From the NCBI RefSeq assembly GCF_000485595.1, contig NW_014577620.1:135202-199201 (forward strand): DNA of 64,000 bases. The letters are read 5' to 3'. Made by a program: the position numbers and the translations under genes. This DNA is from Priapulus caudatus (lineage: Eukaryota; Priapulida; Priapulimorpha; Priapulimorphida; Priapulidae). Under the pieces are notes generated by a model that did not search any database, had not been told where the DNA came from, and saw only the letters and a list, made by a program, of their open reading frames with translations. This document shows positions 1 through 46,100 of this stretch, piece by piece; the stretch's first letter is position 1, and each line of letters opens with the position of its first letter.

Positions 1-68
1 ATAGACTGGTCCGCGGTCGACAGTTCCACTCGCGTTACACTGGAACTGTCGAGCGCGGACCAGTCTAT
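1..68. mobile_element. Short foldback element, family 1, copy 1
   Basis: Bases 1-28 and 41-68 are inverted repeats with a single mismatch around a 12-base loop. The arm begins ATAGACTGGTCCGCG and ends CGACAGTTCCA. A related element with the same CTAGACTGGT terminus and CGGTCGACAGTTCCA core lies at 36389-36492, so this is a dispersed repeat and not a one-off hairpin. The left end is cut by the window, so the target duplication cannot be read. Confidence 0.6.
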
Positions 69-83
69 AAAATACGCGGCTCC

Positions 84-261
84 AGAAATCCGGTATTTAG
101 CGTTCACACGAGGAAATGCGCGGTCCAAGAAATCCGGTATTTCTCAAGCACGGTAAATTATTCGGGGTCTGGGAAGCCTCGTATTTACATGAAATACCGG
201 ATCTGTTTAGTTTTTACGGCCTCGTATTTTGCCTCGTGTGAACGCTAAATACCGGATTTCT
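84..261. mobile_element. Foldback (MITE-like) element
   Basis: Bases 84-113 are a perfect 30-base inverted match to 232-261, starting AGAAATCCGGTATTTAGC. A partial third copy of the arm (AGAAATCCGGTATTT) sits inside at about 128. There is no coding capacity. The structure suggests a non-autonomous inverted-repeat transposon. Confidence 0.6.
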
Positions 262-1059
262 TGCTACGTGTGAACACGGCTACTAATTAAGTGCATTTAT
301 AAAGTAATTTTATACTTTACTTCTAAACTGTAATTGTGTTGTACTGGTAAGTTCACATTCGTGTCAAAATACCAGCGTTTCAAAGTTTCCTTACAAAGTA
401 TATATAGTTGGCTGGGTGAGGCATATTTTCTATTGTCAGATCATCAGATGTAAGAAGTATAGAACATTATATTTGAATGACAAAATCATGAAATGTGTGT
501 GGTAATTAAACGCGAATAAGCGCACAGTGTACTGCCTACTGAAGTGGTATCTCGGCTTCACATTGCTTGTTTAGATATTTCCTTATAGTTATATGTATTT
601 TCCCTTTCATGTTTTGGTCATATTTTGGGAAAATAACAGAATTCCAGATGATTGTGTAACAAAGATGATGTAAACAGTTGTATCTGGTGAAAGGTATCGT
701 GTTATTCATCTAAGTAGTAAAGCAACTGGAATATAAATGCAAGGTATATTTTACACTTCTCCTATCAAGCACATAACCCCTAATTTATGCAGGTATAACA
801 TTATTTTAGAAATATTTTGTTTTACCCCAAAGGTTTATTTGAAGTATAGTACGACTAAAAGAGGATGCTATGTCCGAAAGAATGCTTTAAAATAGTGTTG
901 GCTTTATTCTCTCAACCTTCTGACATGCACATAGATAATAGCCTGAATACTATTATATGCAGGAATATTTACAAGCAAATCAACGAAAAACAATTAAAAA
1001 AACATGTTTGATGTATGTTCCCACATGTGTATCATTTTGAGATATAAATCGTTACATAT

Positions 1060-1115
1060 TGTTGGGGATCTTGGGGATCTTTATCTTGTTGGGGATCTTG
1101 TTGGGGATCTTTATC
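1060..1115. repeat. Short tandem repeat
   Basis: Four imperfect copies of TTGGGGATCTT, some followed by TATC. It is a local slippage repeat with no sign of function. Confidence 0.5.
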
Positions 1116-2983
1116 TACTCCTGATATCATTTATAATCATAAATGTCTGAATAAAATATGGCCTACTCACATGGTAAGTGAGATAAATTGTCACAATATT
1201 ATATATATACAGAAATATATACATGTACATTATATGTATATTAAAGCAAAACAACGAAAAAATTAAAGAAGAAAATATGTGTAAATGTCAGGATAGCGTT
1301 TTTAATTAAAAAAAACGTAAAATGTGAATCAGAAATTACATGGTATACAGAAGTGTAGCTCGTGATAATGACTGTCAAGATTATAAATGCGTGCTTGCCA
1401 CTCTAGTGAACCTACTGTCATAGATGTAATACGGTCGTATCATGCCCATACTGATAGTGGCAGAGTGACATTAATCCGTATTTAATGTGAATCTTTGCCA
1501 TGTAATGAAAACAGAAAAAGGAAGGAAACCACCTGATAGTTTGTCAATGTAATGTGTCTATTATTAGGTAGTGGGTCTATGTGATTCAATCACTGATTCA
1601 ATGTCTAGTATCAGAGCTTTATCGAAAACTAGAAAGGGAAATTTTAGGGTGTAGTGGTGGGTAAATATTGCACGGAAATAGCACGGTAGCATGGAAAACG
1701 CTTATTGTGAGGTAGGTGTTTTTATTAGTTCATAAAAACACTTCCAGTTTTTCACTAAAAGCTGCAATGGAGAGAGCCATTTTGAAATTACTATATATAT
1801 ATGCATGAATTCATTGTGAAGTTTAATATTTTTTTGAAAACATTTTTACTTTACAATATCAATACTTTTTAGGTTCTTCTTATGGAAGATATTATTAGTT
1901 GTCTTTCTGTAAAGACTTATGCATTTTAAAGGTAATTGTTTACATGCCAACTGATAATTATAGCTTGTCTTCTTGCCAGCATTATTCTCACATTTGCTAA
2001 AAATGTAAAAGCACTTGTGCCAAAAAACGAGCCATTTAATACTTTTGGTTTTTATTAGCCCAGTTTAAAAAACCATGACAAAAAGACATGTCATGGCATG
2101 AACAATTTTTATGATACTGGGGAAATTTGTTTTTGGAAAGTGTTCATTTATTATATGTGTTTGTGAAACGTTTGTGTGCATATCATATATTACCACAGTG
2201 CTGGTTATTGTACGCATTATAAGTGCTTACTGGTGTCTGTGCCTTGTTAAATGGTGCAATGTATTTGTATAATATATAATTGGAAGCCATAAAGGTTCTA
2301 AGAAAAGGGAGTTCTAAACGACTTTTCCAAGGTCTATATTGAGTTCATTTGATGTGGGGAGGTGAGAGGGTGGCACTAGACATAGGAATATGTCACGTTT
2401 ATTTCTGATATTGAAGAAACAGTTTGTATGATAATGTTCAAGGATAGTTGTTGTTTATATTTTTGACAGAATTGTTCAAAATGCTACTGAAATTGTGAAC
2501 TGTGACAGTAACAATGTCGAGTTTTCCCAAAGTGTATTATCTGCAAGCCATATAGGGTATGGCTAATAATCAGCTCTAGAGAGTTTATCTGACCATTTTA
2601 CTAGTTCTTTAGACGATATAACCATTAAAAACTTCCAAAAGTTCTAAATTTATACTGGCTAATCAAAATTGCAGTCATGTATAAGGTTGAACATGAATTT
2701 ATTCAACTTTCTAAATTGTAGTTATAGTTGGGTGTTGTGTTTTATGTTATCCACACCTTGCCTAAATGCAAAGCTTTACTGAAGTACATTTATTTGCTGT
2801 GTATAGATGCCACTATAAGTATAATGCAAAATTACCATTCTCTGAAACAGTAAATTTTTTATATTGTTGTGAGCATGCATTGTTAATTATGACGATTGAA
2901 AATTGCATAATTAAATACAAAGTGTTTGATTATATTCTCTCAACAAAGGTGGTTTTTACAATGTATACCTTTCTCTGAACTAA

Positions 2984-2989
2984 TTTATT
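2984..2989 (-). terminator. Possible POLE polyadenylation signal
   Basis: On the minus strand this reads AATAAA, about 385 bases after the POLE stop codon. No closer canonical hexamer was found. The adjacent T-run on the plus strand reads as an A-run just upstream of the hexamer on the minus strand. Assignment rests on position only. Confidence 0.25.
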
Positions 2990-3373
2990 CTTTTTTTTTC
3001 TCTTATGTGCAAGAAGCTAATGCCACTTCCCTTGTAATCCGCTCTATGACAACATCATTTGCTACAGCACACACACAGGATTATGAAGTGAGAAAGCTTT
3101 CATGAAGCTTTTAGCTTCCTGAACATTCATGGAATCATTTTTATGTACACATACAATAATTGGTTACTGTCACTGCTGTACATAAGAAAAATCACATTTG
3201 TGTAAATATCAAATGTTTTTTGTTCTTTCAACTACTACAGTATATATATACAGAATTTTTTTTATCAGACCCCTGCTAATAATTTTAAAACATGACTATA
3301 CTACAGTACAATCAGTAATCACTCTATGCAGTAGCCAGTAATGTTACAATATATGGTGATGCTGCTACTGTTG

Positions 3374-37104
<33,731 letters not shown>

Positions 37105-38196
37105 TACTTAAACAGCACACTTAAATTAAATACGGGTTTTAAACTATCAAATTATTCGCATTTCTCTAACAGTAACTTCTACAAAGTACAAGTTCAAGTT
37201 GCATTACAACTTGTAACTATGTAGCTCCTTGCTAAATTACTAAATACGATCACTAGTTTTTCTCTTTGGCGCGAACAGCAGTGTAATAAAAACTTTAATA
37301 GCGTGTAAATATCTTACTTTCACATAATAATAATGGTTTAAATGCGCAAACACCTATTAAGTGCACATAGGGTTTATAGATTAGACAAAGCAAAATATAA
37401 ATTTTTTTCAATATTAACTAAATATCTATAGGCATCTTGGTACTTAAATTATTTGATTTATAATGAAGTAGCGTTTAGTTGAGTCACAGGAAATAGTCGC
37501 TACTTCCTGTTTATGTGTTATGTGTTTAGCGGGTAGAGGAAAAGTAGGATTAATGTAAAAGTATAAATAACGGAGAGCATGTAAGTGTTGTTCAAAATAA
37601 AGTTAAGCTATGACACAGTAAACTAGGTTTCAGTGACAGTGATCAGTAGATTTTTTTATTTACGAGCCATGCGTGTGGGTGTATTTTTATTTGAATAGAA
37701 GTTTCGCGCGTAAATTACGTCATTAGCGTCATATATCACTACGCGTTCGCAAACAAACATGGTTGTTGTCGTGTGCCATCTTTTATTGCCGTGAACGTAA
37801 AACAGACGAATTTACTGTATGTAAGTTCAATTTTTCGTATTTACTTCAAGTATTATATTATGAAACCATATTGTTAGAATTCGCTAGAGTTCCTACAGGA
37901 AATTATATAGGTTATTAGATTAAAATCGGATCCGAAAATCACTGATACGATCACGGATCAGATTAGATACAATATTCAATAAGTCAATATTCGTCAATAT
38001 TCAATAATGTAACCCAACATTGCAACATGACAAGACGCAAGAGTAGTAAACCCTACTACCCGGACCCTACTCTTGTTGGGTTACATTATTGTATCTACGA
38101 TCAGATCAGCTCAAACGTAAAGTCGTAATGCCAATATATTATTATTACTCGACTTCAAATAGACAGAATAGCTCACACACAAAATTGTTATTTCAG
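37105..38196. promoter_or_regulatory. Divergent POLE/PCM1 promoter region
   Basis: About 1.1 kb separates the two start codons. It holds a palindromic E2F-type site TTTGGCGCGAA (37265-37275), a second TTTCGCGCG (37702-37710) and a CRE-like TTACGTCA (37715-37722). E2F control of POLE is well known in animals; its use here is inferred from the motifs. No TATA box is evident. An inverted repeat (AATAATGTAACCCAACA, 38003-38019 with 38075-38091) lies nearer PCM1. Confidence 0.6.
37740..37820 (+). other. PCM1: Possible PCM1 5' untranslated exon
   Basis: PCM1 coding exon 1 starts six bases after a splice acceptor, so an upstream leader exon must exist. A good donor, CTGTAT|GTAAGT, occurs at 37821. 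The candidate exon contains a short upstream reading frame at 37759-37794 that starts MVVVVCHL. Its 5' end is not determinable. Confidence 0.35.
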
Positions 38197-38202
38197 GGGA
38201 AG

Positions 38203-40172
38203 ATGGCATCTGGGGGCGATGCGCATATGAGGGAAGGGGTCGAAGATACCAGACGACGTGCAGCATCACAGAGGATGTTAAACCCTATAAGTATAAGGGA
38301 TACCAGCAGCTCTATTTTCAGACCTCTACCATTTGATGGGCGGCCAAACAACTGGGTAATTGTCTTGTGACAGGCTGCACTATCATAGGCAACACATGTT
38401 TATTGACTGGATTAACGCGTCAGTGATTGTTTATCTGGATATGCCAGTTTTATACCCCAGATCTAGCTGTTTATAGAAAATGTAGGTTTTAAAATACAAC
38501 TTGTAATACATACTTGATGATACGCATGGTTACAGATCTTTTCATACGTAAGTCGTGCACTGTACATGTGTGAGGCGGGTCCAATGTTTTACAGTCGTTG
38601 CAAGATTGGCGAGGTCCAGCGATTAACAAGGGAGCTAAGAGAGGTAACAAGGACCAAGTGGCAAATGGCGACGATACATGTGGTATTGTAATTGATCAAA
38701 AGGTATGTACGTGATGTAAACCTGCAATCTTTTTACATCTAGATGTTGCATTGGCAAAGGTTTGACAATCATATCGAAGTATGCAACATATTTATAGTTA
38801 CAATTGTAGTATAATGGAAATTTCACAAACTTATAAACCTTTTAAAATGGTGTAAAATGTAGACAAATTTAGTCTCACATGTCAGGGTACATACATTTTA
38901 CTGATTACTTCAGCATAAAAATTATTAATCGATGCACATACTGGTGATACGAATGATGTGCAAGTGTTCTATGGCATTTTAACCTTGCTGAATACGATTG
39001 TTGTTACGAAAGGAGTACCAGTAAGTATCAGAACAATCGAGAAAATATAAAGATGGTTGGAAAAAACATGAGAAATTCTCTAAATTTAAGTTTCTCAATC
39101 TATAAAGATGGGTAAGGTTGAAGTTGAGGTGGAAATTCCTGTGACTACCAGACCGGCCTTTAAAATTGGTAGATGGAAAGCAAAACTAAGCTGTTCTTCA
39201 CTCTACTATCAACTTCTTAAGATGGGATTTGTATCGCAGAGCCTGTCTGACTGGCGCGGCCCTGGAGGCATACCGAAGAAAAGGGGCAACATAGCGAAGG
39301 ATGTATCGTCTCCCGCGGCAACCAGCAGCGGGCGTGAGCCGGCCCGGCATCGCACGCCGGCCACGCTGCCGAGAACCAAGTTCACGTCAGCAACGCCCGT
39401 CACAGAGCGCAAAGCCCTTGAGCAAGTCAGGCAGCAGATCCACTTCACCGACATGGACGAGGTATGTACACGTTGTTCGCATATTTTGAGAAGTTCGTCA
39501 CTAACTTTACAGGTTGATGCCATTGATAGATAGGCTTATCGACCCCATGTTGTGTCGGGCAGTGGATCAATGTCCCCTAGAGACAGCCCGCGTCTCCCCA
39601 TTTCATATATGTCTGCGCAGTTTGTGACTTTGTGATATGCGGAAGTCGGTTTAGAAGTGTGAGACTAGACTCTTAATGTCATAATCGTTATTGGGTCAGA
39701 GTTCAGAGGATGAATTTGCTATGTATGTCACCGTTGTTTGTAATTAGATTGTGGTTTCCTTGCACTACATGCCAATTTTCACTGCTTGATATAAACAGGA
39801 ATGGATAAGAAGCTTGGTTTTAAAAATTGTTTTTTTGGATGGACAAAACAGATTGTGTCGTGGAAACCATATAAAGTTACTGCTGTTGCTAAAGCTTTAT
39901 GCGTTTTGTACATGTGTGACTGAAGGCAAAAATTTATGCCCGATGCTGAAATCCTTGTTTGCACATAGGCCAGCACTGATGGCGAGCGTAATAATGAAAG
40001 GCACCAGAGTGCGCCACTGTCAAGCAGGCAGCAGGCTGTGCCGGAAATAGATGCACGTCTGTCGGACGTGAGAGCGAAGCGCAATGTCACTGGCAGGCAA
40101 AACTCAACAAAGGGACCCACAGGAAACTCGGCGGAGCGAGTTGAAGTAATGAACAACAGCCTGGCCAACTTG
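38203..40172 (+). CDS. PCM1: PCM1 exons 1-4: N-terminal region
   Basis: Exons 38203-38355, 38595-38702, 39240-39461 and 39969-40172. The ATG follows acceptor TTTCAG|GGGAAG; MASGGDAH resembles human MATGG. Exon 1 ends RPNNW (human LPNW). Exons 2 and 3 both start in phase 0 with related text (SLQDWRGPAINKGAKRGNK and SLSDWRGPGGIPKKRGN), which looks like a duplicated exon. Exon 3 continues to LEQVRQQIHFTDMDE, matching human LEKLKQRINFSDLDQ. Exon 4 (ASTDGERNNERHQSAPLSSR to NNSLANL) is low complexity and weakly conserved. Confidence 0.88.
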
Positions 40173-43100
40173 GTGAGTGGAACATGTGGAAGAGCTCTGT
40201 TAGCTAGGCAGGGCATCAGCTATAGCGAGCTGTCTCAGCACCTTTTCGACGGTCAGCTCTACTGCCGACAGTTGATGACGACCATTTACTTATTTCAGTG
40301 AATAACTATAGGATGCTATGCATGATTTTTATTGTGAAATTTTTTACTTGACTTATTTCATAAAAAGGACCATACCATGTTCTGTTCTATAATCTGTAAA
40401 AATATAGGAAAAGATTGTTAATAAAATCTGCTTCTGGGCGCTGATATGACAGAATATCAAACAGAATGTCAAATATTATTGAGAAGGTAATAAGGTGTCT
40501 TAATGTACAACAAATAGGTTGAAATATAACACCGTAATTGCACTATTTTTTAAAAGGAAGTTCTGTTGGGCCATTCCCCCTAAGAAGCACTTCCTGCCTT
40601 CTGTGCTGCCATTGCTAAAACCAAATTACTTTTCCAGTGTTTTGGTACTTCCACTTTATCAACCCTTCCTAATACTCTGTATCTAATTGTGAGCAAATGG
40701 GTAAGCATCGAATGGATTCACAACTAGTGCGATGGATTGCAATAGTATAAAGCCGATTAGAATTTCAACTTTTGCTATACGGTAAATGTGTAAATTGAAG
40801 GCAAAAAATGTAACAGCATCTCAAATTAGTCATATAATGTATGTCTCAGATCTTTCACTGAGATTACATCTTCAATCAACCACCTGCTATCCATTGTTCA
40901 AGTTTAACATTATATTTCAGCCGGACACAAAGCAGGTTGTGAATAGACTGATGCAGATTCGAGACTACATAAAGAAAACCTCAAACATGATGGATAGCCT
41001 CAGTAAGAGTGGAGACCTGGTAAGTGGATATTGTTACTGGTATTTCATGCCCAAGTTATAATGTGCTATTACATGTGTTTTCTTCTTTTCTAGTCACATA
41101 TTTTCACTATTGTACATTGTTATCATGGTGTCTCTTTCTGTGTTTACAATGAATGTGCACAATGAGATATTGGGTTAGGCTAAACCTTTGTTTTAGTTGT
41201 CATTCCATGAAAATTATTATATTTATGTGAGTTTTGCAGTTATATTGTGATCACGTTGTGAGCAAAACAATATATATAAAGGAAGCCTCATAAGCTCTGG
41301 TGCTCCACCAGGTGTTAAGTTTATTTGACTCGGTCAAATGGAGGTTCTAGGGTGGTCATTGCATTTGTCTGTCTGTTTATGCAACATTAATTGTACCACA
41401 AATCTAAATGGTTTATTGCGTTTACCATAGTCATGCCTTGAGGAAAATGTAATAGTTTGTCAGTCGTCTGCAGGTCAAGTCAGTGTTCAAAGTGAAATGA
41501 TCACAAGGCAAACTTTGTGTAATAAACTATAAAATTCTGCATCTATGTCAAAACCTGTCACACTCTCGAGGTCACTAATAAGAGTCATTATGTAGAGTCC
41601 TAATAGTGGTGGCTGTAGTGCTAGCAGCAGCAGCAGCAGCCAGAAAAACACAGTTGCCTGGAGGCACTCATTTAATAATTTAGTGTCTGTGCACACATAT
41701 ACACGGATCTATTAACTGTTGCTTGGACAGCAGCTTGTGTGCTGGATGTGGGTCATGGCACATGTTCCCCTGTTTATGCGCTGTGTGATGACACTCGGAT
41801 TGTTTAGCTGTGATGTCTCCTGGTTGCATGTGGCTGTCATGTCATCAGGTTGTGTGCCTATGATGTCATCAGGTTGTTTACCTATGATGTCATCAGATTG
41901 TGTAGCTGTCATGTCATCAGGTTGTGTACCTATGATGTCATCAGATTGTGTAGCTGTCATCATGTCATCAGGTTGTGTACCTATGATGTCGTCAGATTGT
42001 GTAGCTATGATGTCTTCAGGTTGTGTAGCTATGACGTGATCAGGCTTGAGTAGCTATGACAGTGCTTCACTAAAAGAAAAAGCTATTGTTATTGTAACTT
42101 TGCAACTTTATGTTTGTATATTGGCCCGCAGGGACCACCGAAAATTTTAATGTAATGTGATAAAATATATATGAATAACATTTTTACGGCATTGTCCTTT
42201 TAGCATTTGCAAGCTGTTTACCTTGATTAAATTCTTCGCATTGGGGAATTTTCATCAAGAACTGATTAGGAGAAATATGAGAAAAGTTTAGACATTTCTA
42301 AAATATAAGCTATGGGGTCATCGGGTCGGTGATTTTGCCTTGCAGCAGCAGAGTGGACAGGAACAGCTTGGCAAGCTGAACCGACTAGCTGAGCGCCTAC
42401 AGGAGCAGGAGACGGGGTACCTGGGACTTCTGCAGCACTTACTCGTAAGCACTATCTTGTCTTACTATGCGCGGCTCGTACGGGTCCTGGAAACCACAGA
42501 AGGCCCTGAAATAATATTCACGAACTATATTCGCTAATTTACATGTTTTTGTGTGTGCTAAACGTGGCTTTTTTGCAGACATTTTATGTGACAATCAATA
42601 AAGGGTAGCGTGTGTGTTTATGTGTGTGAACATTTATGACAACTTATCATCGGAGGAATGCGCAGGGGTAGAAATTAACTTTTGAACAAGGGAGTCCAAC
42701 GGACTCCCCACCCTCAAAATGATGGAGTCCGCAGTCTAAAGTTCAAAATTAAAGATATTAACAATAACATGCTTATTTTGAAGATTCATGCGGTTGCACA
42801 GTATGGCAGAATTTTCAGGGAGTCACACGGACTCCTGCATATGTCAAATCATGGAGTCCGACAGTAATCAGGGAGTATTTGACTCCGGACTCCCGTTAAT
42901 TTCGCACCCTGAATGCGGTTTTAATATTTTCTAGTGTTGAGTGAATTAGTTCAACGTACACGGACATCTGCCCTGCTGCACATGCCTGTACTGAGTCGCC
43001 TCTCCATAGCTCATCTGCATGTTATCACATCTGCTCGTATTTACGTCTAGGTGCTGCGCGACGAGACGTTACTGGGGGGCAATACTTCGTTTGCGTCGGA

Positions 43101-46100
43101 CGCAGACGATTCGATGTGGGATAGCACGTCGTTGAACATGGACGGCCAGTCCGACATGTCAGAAGCTACCACCGTAAGTCTAGCAATGTTTTGCACATGG
43201 GTGTGAAAGTTGCCGACGTTACGGACAGTCACCCCCCCCCCCAACCAGGGCGCTGTTCAGTTGAAGCTGAATTTTCCTGAGAAATCCCTGTGAAGCCATT
43301 TGGTGCTCTCACAATCTCCAGCTCTGTGTCGCTTGTGTTCCTCTATCTTCATGCTATTGCTAATGTGTCATGGTAGTGTGGGCTTGTCCGTTTACTATCA
43401 GCTGGGCCTTCAGAAACCTTTATTTCCGATGTGTGCTCGCTTTAGTAATTGCAAATAATAAGAATCGTTAGTGTTGAGGTGTGTAGTAATATAAGTGATA
43501 GTTGAGAGTTCCTCGAGCATTATTTCACCTTTGTCACGGTCATACGAGGCATTGAAAGTTACGCCTAAATGAGGAAAATATTTAACATAAAGCAGATTAA
43601 AAATTCAGTAACTGGCATGAGTCTGACGTGTACGAATGATGGGATGGATGGCCGCTTCTCCTTAATTATGCTACCGTATTTCTTTTGTTTATCTTGTGTG
43701 ATCTTGAGCTTGTGTTCAGCATTTATTTGTGCCTTGATGCAATGTTCAATTTCGTGTTGTTACCGCACTCGCACTGTGGGTGTGCTAATGCTATGTCAGG
43801 TACACGGCCAACTCGACTTTTCGTGTTGATTTTTGAGTTGGTGCACTCTATGCTTTATGATTTATCTTTGTATAGTTATTTGCACGTGCATGGTTTTTGT
43901 TGAAGGACGTTGGCGATGCAGCCAGCCGCCCTCGTATAGAGGATAAAATTCAGTATGTTGATTTGGGCTCCGACGATGATGACGACAATGATGATGAAGA
44001 CGACGAGGCAGAGTCTGAGTGTGGCAGTAGTGGTTGGGTCGTCAACTGCAGGAAGGGTCAGTCTGTGTCGGACAGTGACACGTTGTCGGCTGACCAACTA
44101 AGTCCCGATGCGGCAAAGGTACTAGGAGGGTGCCGTTCAGTGCCAGATACTAACCAATGTGATGAAAAGACATGGCCCTGTGCTAGATATTAACCAACGT
44201 AGTGAAAAAATACATCCCTGTACTAAATACTAAGCGATGTGGCAAAAAGATGTGTCCTAGTGCCAGTTACTAACCAACGTGAAGAGAAATTGAGTGTGTG
44301 TGCAAAATACTAACCAACATGGCCAAAAAAAACATGTCATCATGCCTGCCCATCAGAGAGTACTTCTGCTTGCTTCCGGTCTACTTAAGTGTGTGTCTGT
44401 TATCGTGAACACTATGTTCACCTCACACGCTGTGTTGGTTTGGTGTTTTGCTGTGTTTAGTTTTCAGCTTGTGAGATTGCCTGAGGCTGACATACAGCGA
44501 CTACTTGTGCTCAAGTGTTACAAAACATTCTTTTATGCATGACTATTCTATTACGAAACTGTCCTGCAAACTAACATTATTTGTCTCAATATTGGCAACT
44601 AGAAGCATTGACTGACCCTTCTCTAAAGTTGCATTGCTATTACTTTTCCTGGTGCAAGTGAGTGTGATTTAAATGAGAAACAGACTATCCTATGGTACAT
44701 GGAAATTAGTTATCCTATTGGGTTGCCAACAAGTTATATGACTAAATGTTAGTCCCATGTTCTAAAAGTTATTGGACTGAACCCTAAGCAAACTGTAAAT
44801 GGTCTATAACTGATTTTGACATCTGTAATATCTGACATAGTCATCTGCAGTCAAATACCATTACCAGCATGGTTTATGTAGAAACTCATTCTAGTATTTT
44901 TTTATAGCGTGTTAGTTTTGAAATAACATAATCTTATTTTATAGACTGTTGAATAAAGCCAAGATAGATTATTGCAGTGACTAATGTGACAGTTATGATA
45001 GCGAGTCTGTTTTCTTCTATAAGCTGTGTTAACAGTTGCTTGCAATCACCACCACCTGACCCGTATACGTTAACATGGGTCAACACTACTACTGTCATTT
45101 TAATTGCCTTAATGTACCCACAGTTGTCGTATTAATAGTTATTTTTTTCCCTTACTGAGCAGCATGATAAATTGTGATGGTTTAACTTGACACTAGAAAG
45201 TGCAGTTACCTGTTATTGTGGTATTAATAATAAGTGGTTTCATTGTAGATGGGTAAGGAAGGAAGCAAGGATGGGAATGCAGATGGAGCAACCGAGCAGC
45301 TAGGTCTTCTTAGGAGGATTAATAGACACCAAGAACAGGTCAGTCACTATTCCGTGCTCACCCTCCCAGACAAGCAGGATGTAGTAGTGAGATAGCTCTG
45401 TTCTGTACTTTGTAAAGTCAATAGGTCGTCGAACAAATTTGTTAATGAAAATTATTCTATTTACGCTTCAGCTGAAGGATTTAGAGAGCAGGCAAACGCT
45501 GGCATTAAAAGTCAACGGTGATCAGCAATTACAGCATAACAGAGGTACATGGATTGCATATTAATGTCACATGCATGCACGTGTTTGCACGCATGGCATG
45601 GAATTTGCTCAGAAGTGCATACATATGATTGAAGTTGAACATTTTATTATTTTATAGTATATTACTGTAATATTTTGTTTAAATTTTATGTAAAATAAGT
45701 GCATTACATTGCTATTATCTTTTCTTTAGTCCATTGAAAAAAAAGTTTTGGAATATGATTGAGCACACAAATATGTTGTTGGTATGGGTTAGGGTTGTGT
45801 GCCATAAGCCATGTGTATATCTAATCCGCACTGTTGACAATTAATAGAGTAATTGACATCTTGTCTCATTTATAAGTATATAAACTTGTCGTCAAATTAG
45901 TTTATTAGTTTGTCCAATTTCATTGCTGGATACCTTACACACCAGACATTTGAATGTTGTTTATCAACAACTGAGCTAAAAATTCCGCCCCAAATTTTAG
46001 ATGGCAACAAGTCTATAAACACTGAAACAACACTGTGATCCCGTGACAATACTAGTATGAGTAGCAAAGGCGTGTCCTGTATGGTCCAACCCATGTGTAT

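Larger units (their letters stand above)
1..3373. other. Gene-poor DNA downstream of POLE
   Basis: AT-rich sequence with no reading frame that resembles a protein and no convincing exon. Apart from two foldback elements at its left edge, a short repeat near 1060 and a possible POLE polyadenylation signal near 2984, I see nothing here. The one open stretch of about 70 codons near 2766 has AT-rich composition and no recognisable motif. Confidence 0.7.

Noticed and set aside
41719-42053. Repetitive peptide frames with MSSGCVPM-like units
   Set aside because: They are explained by the 24-base minisatellite in an intron, with no splice sites joining them to PCM1.
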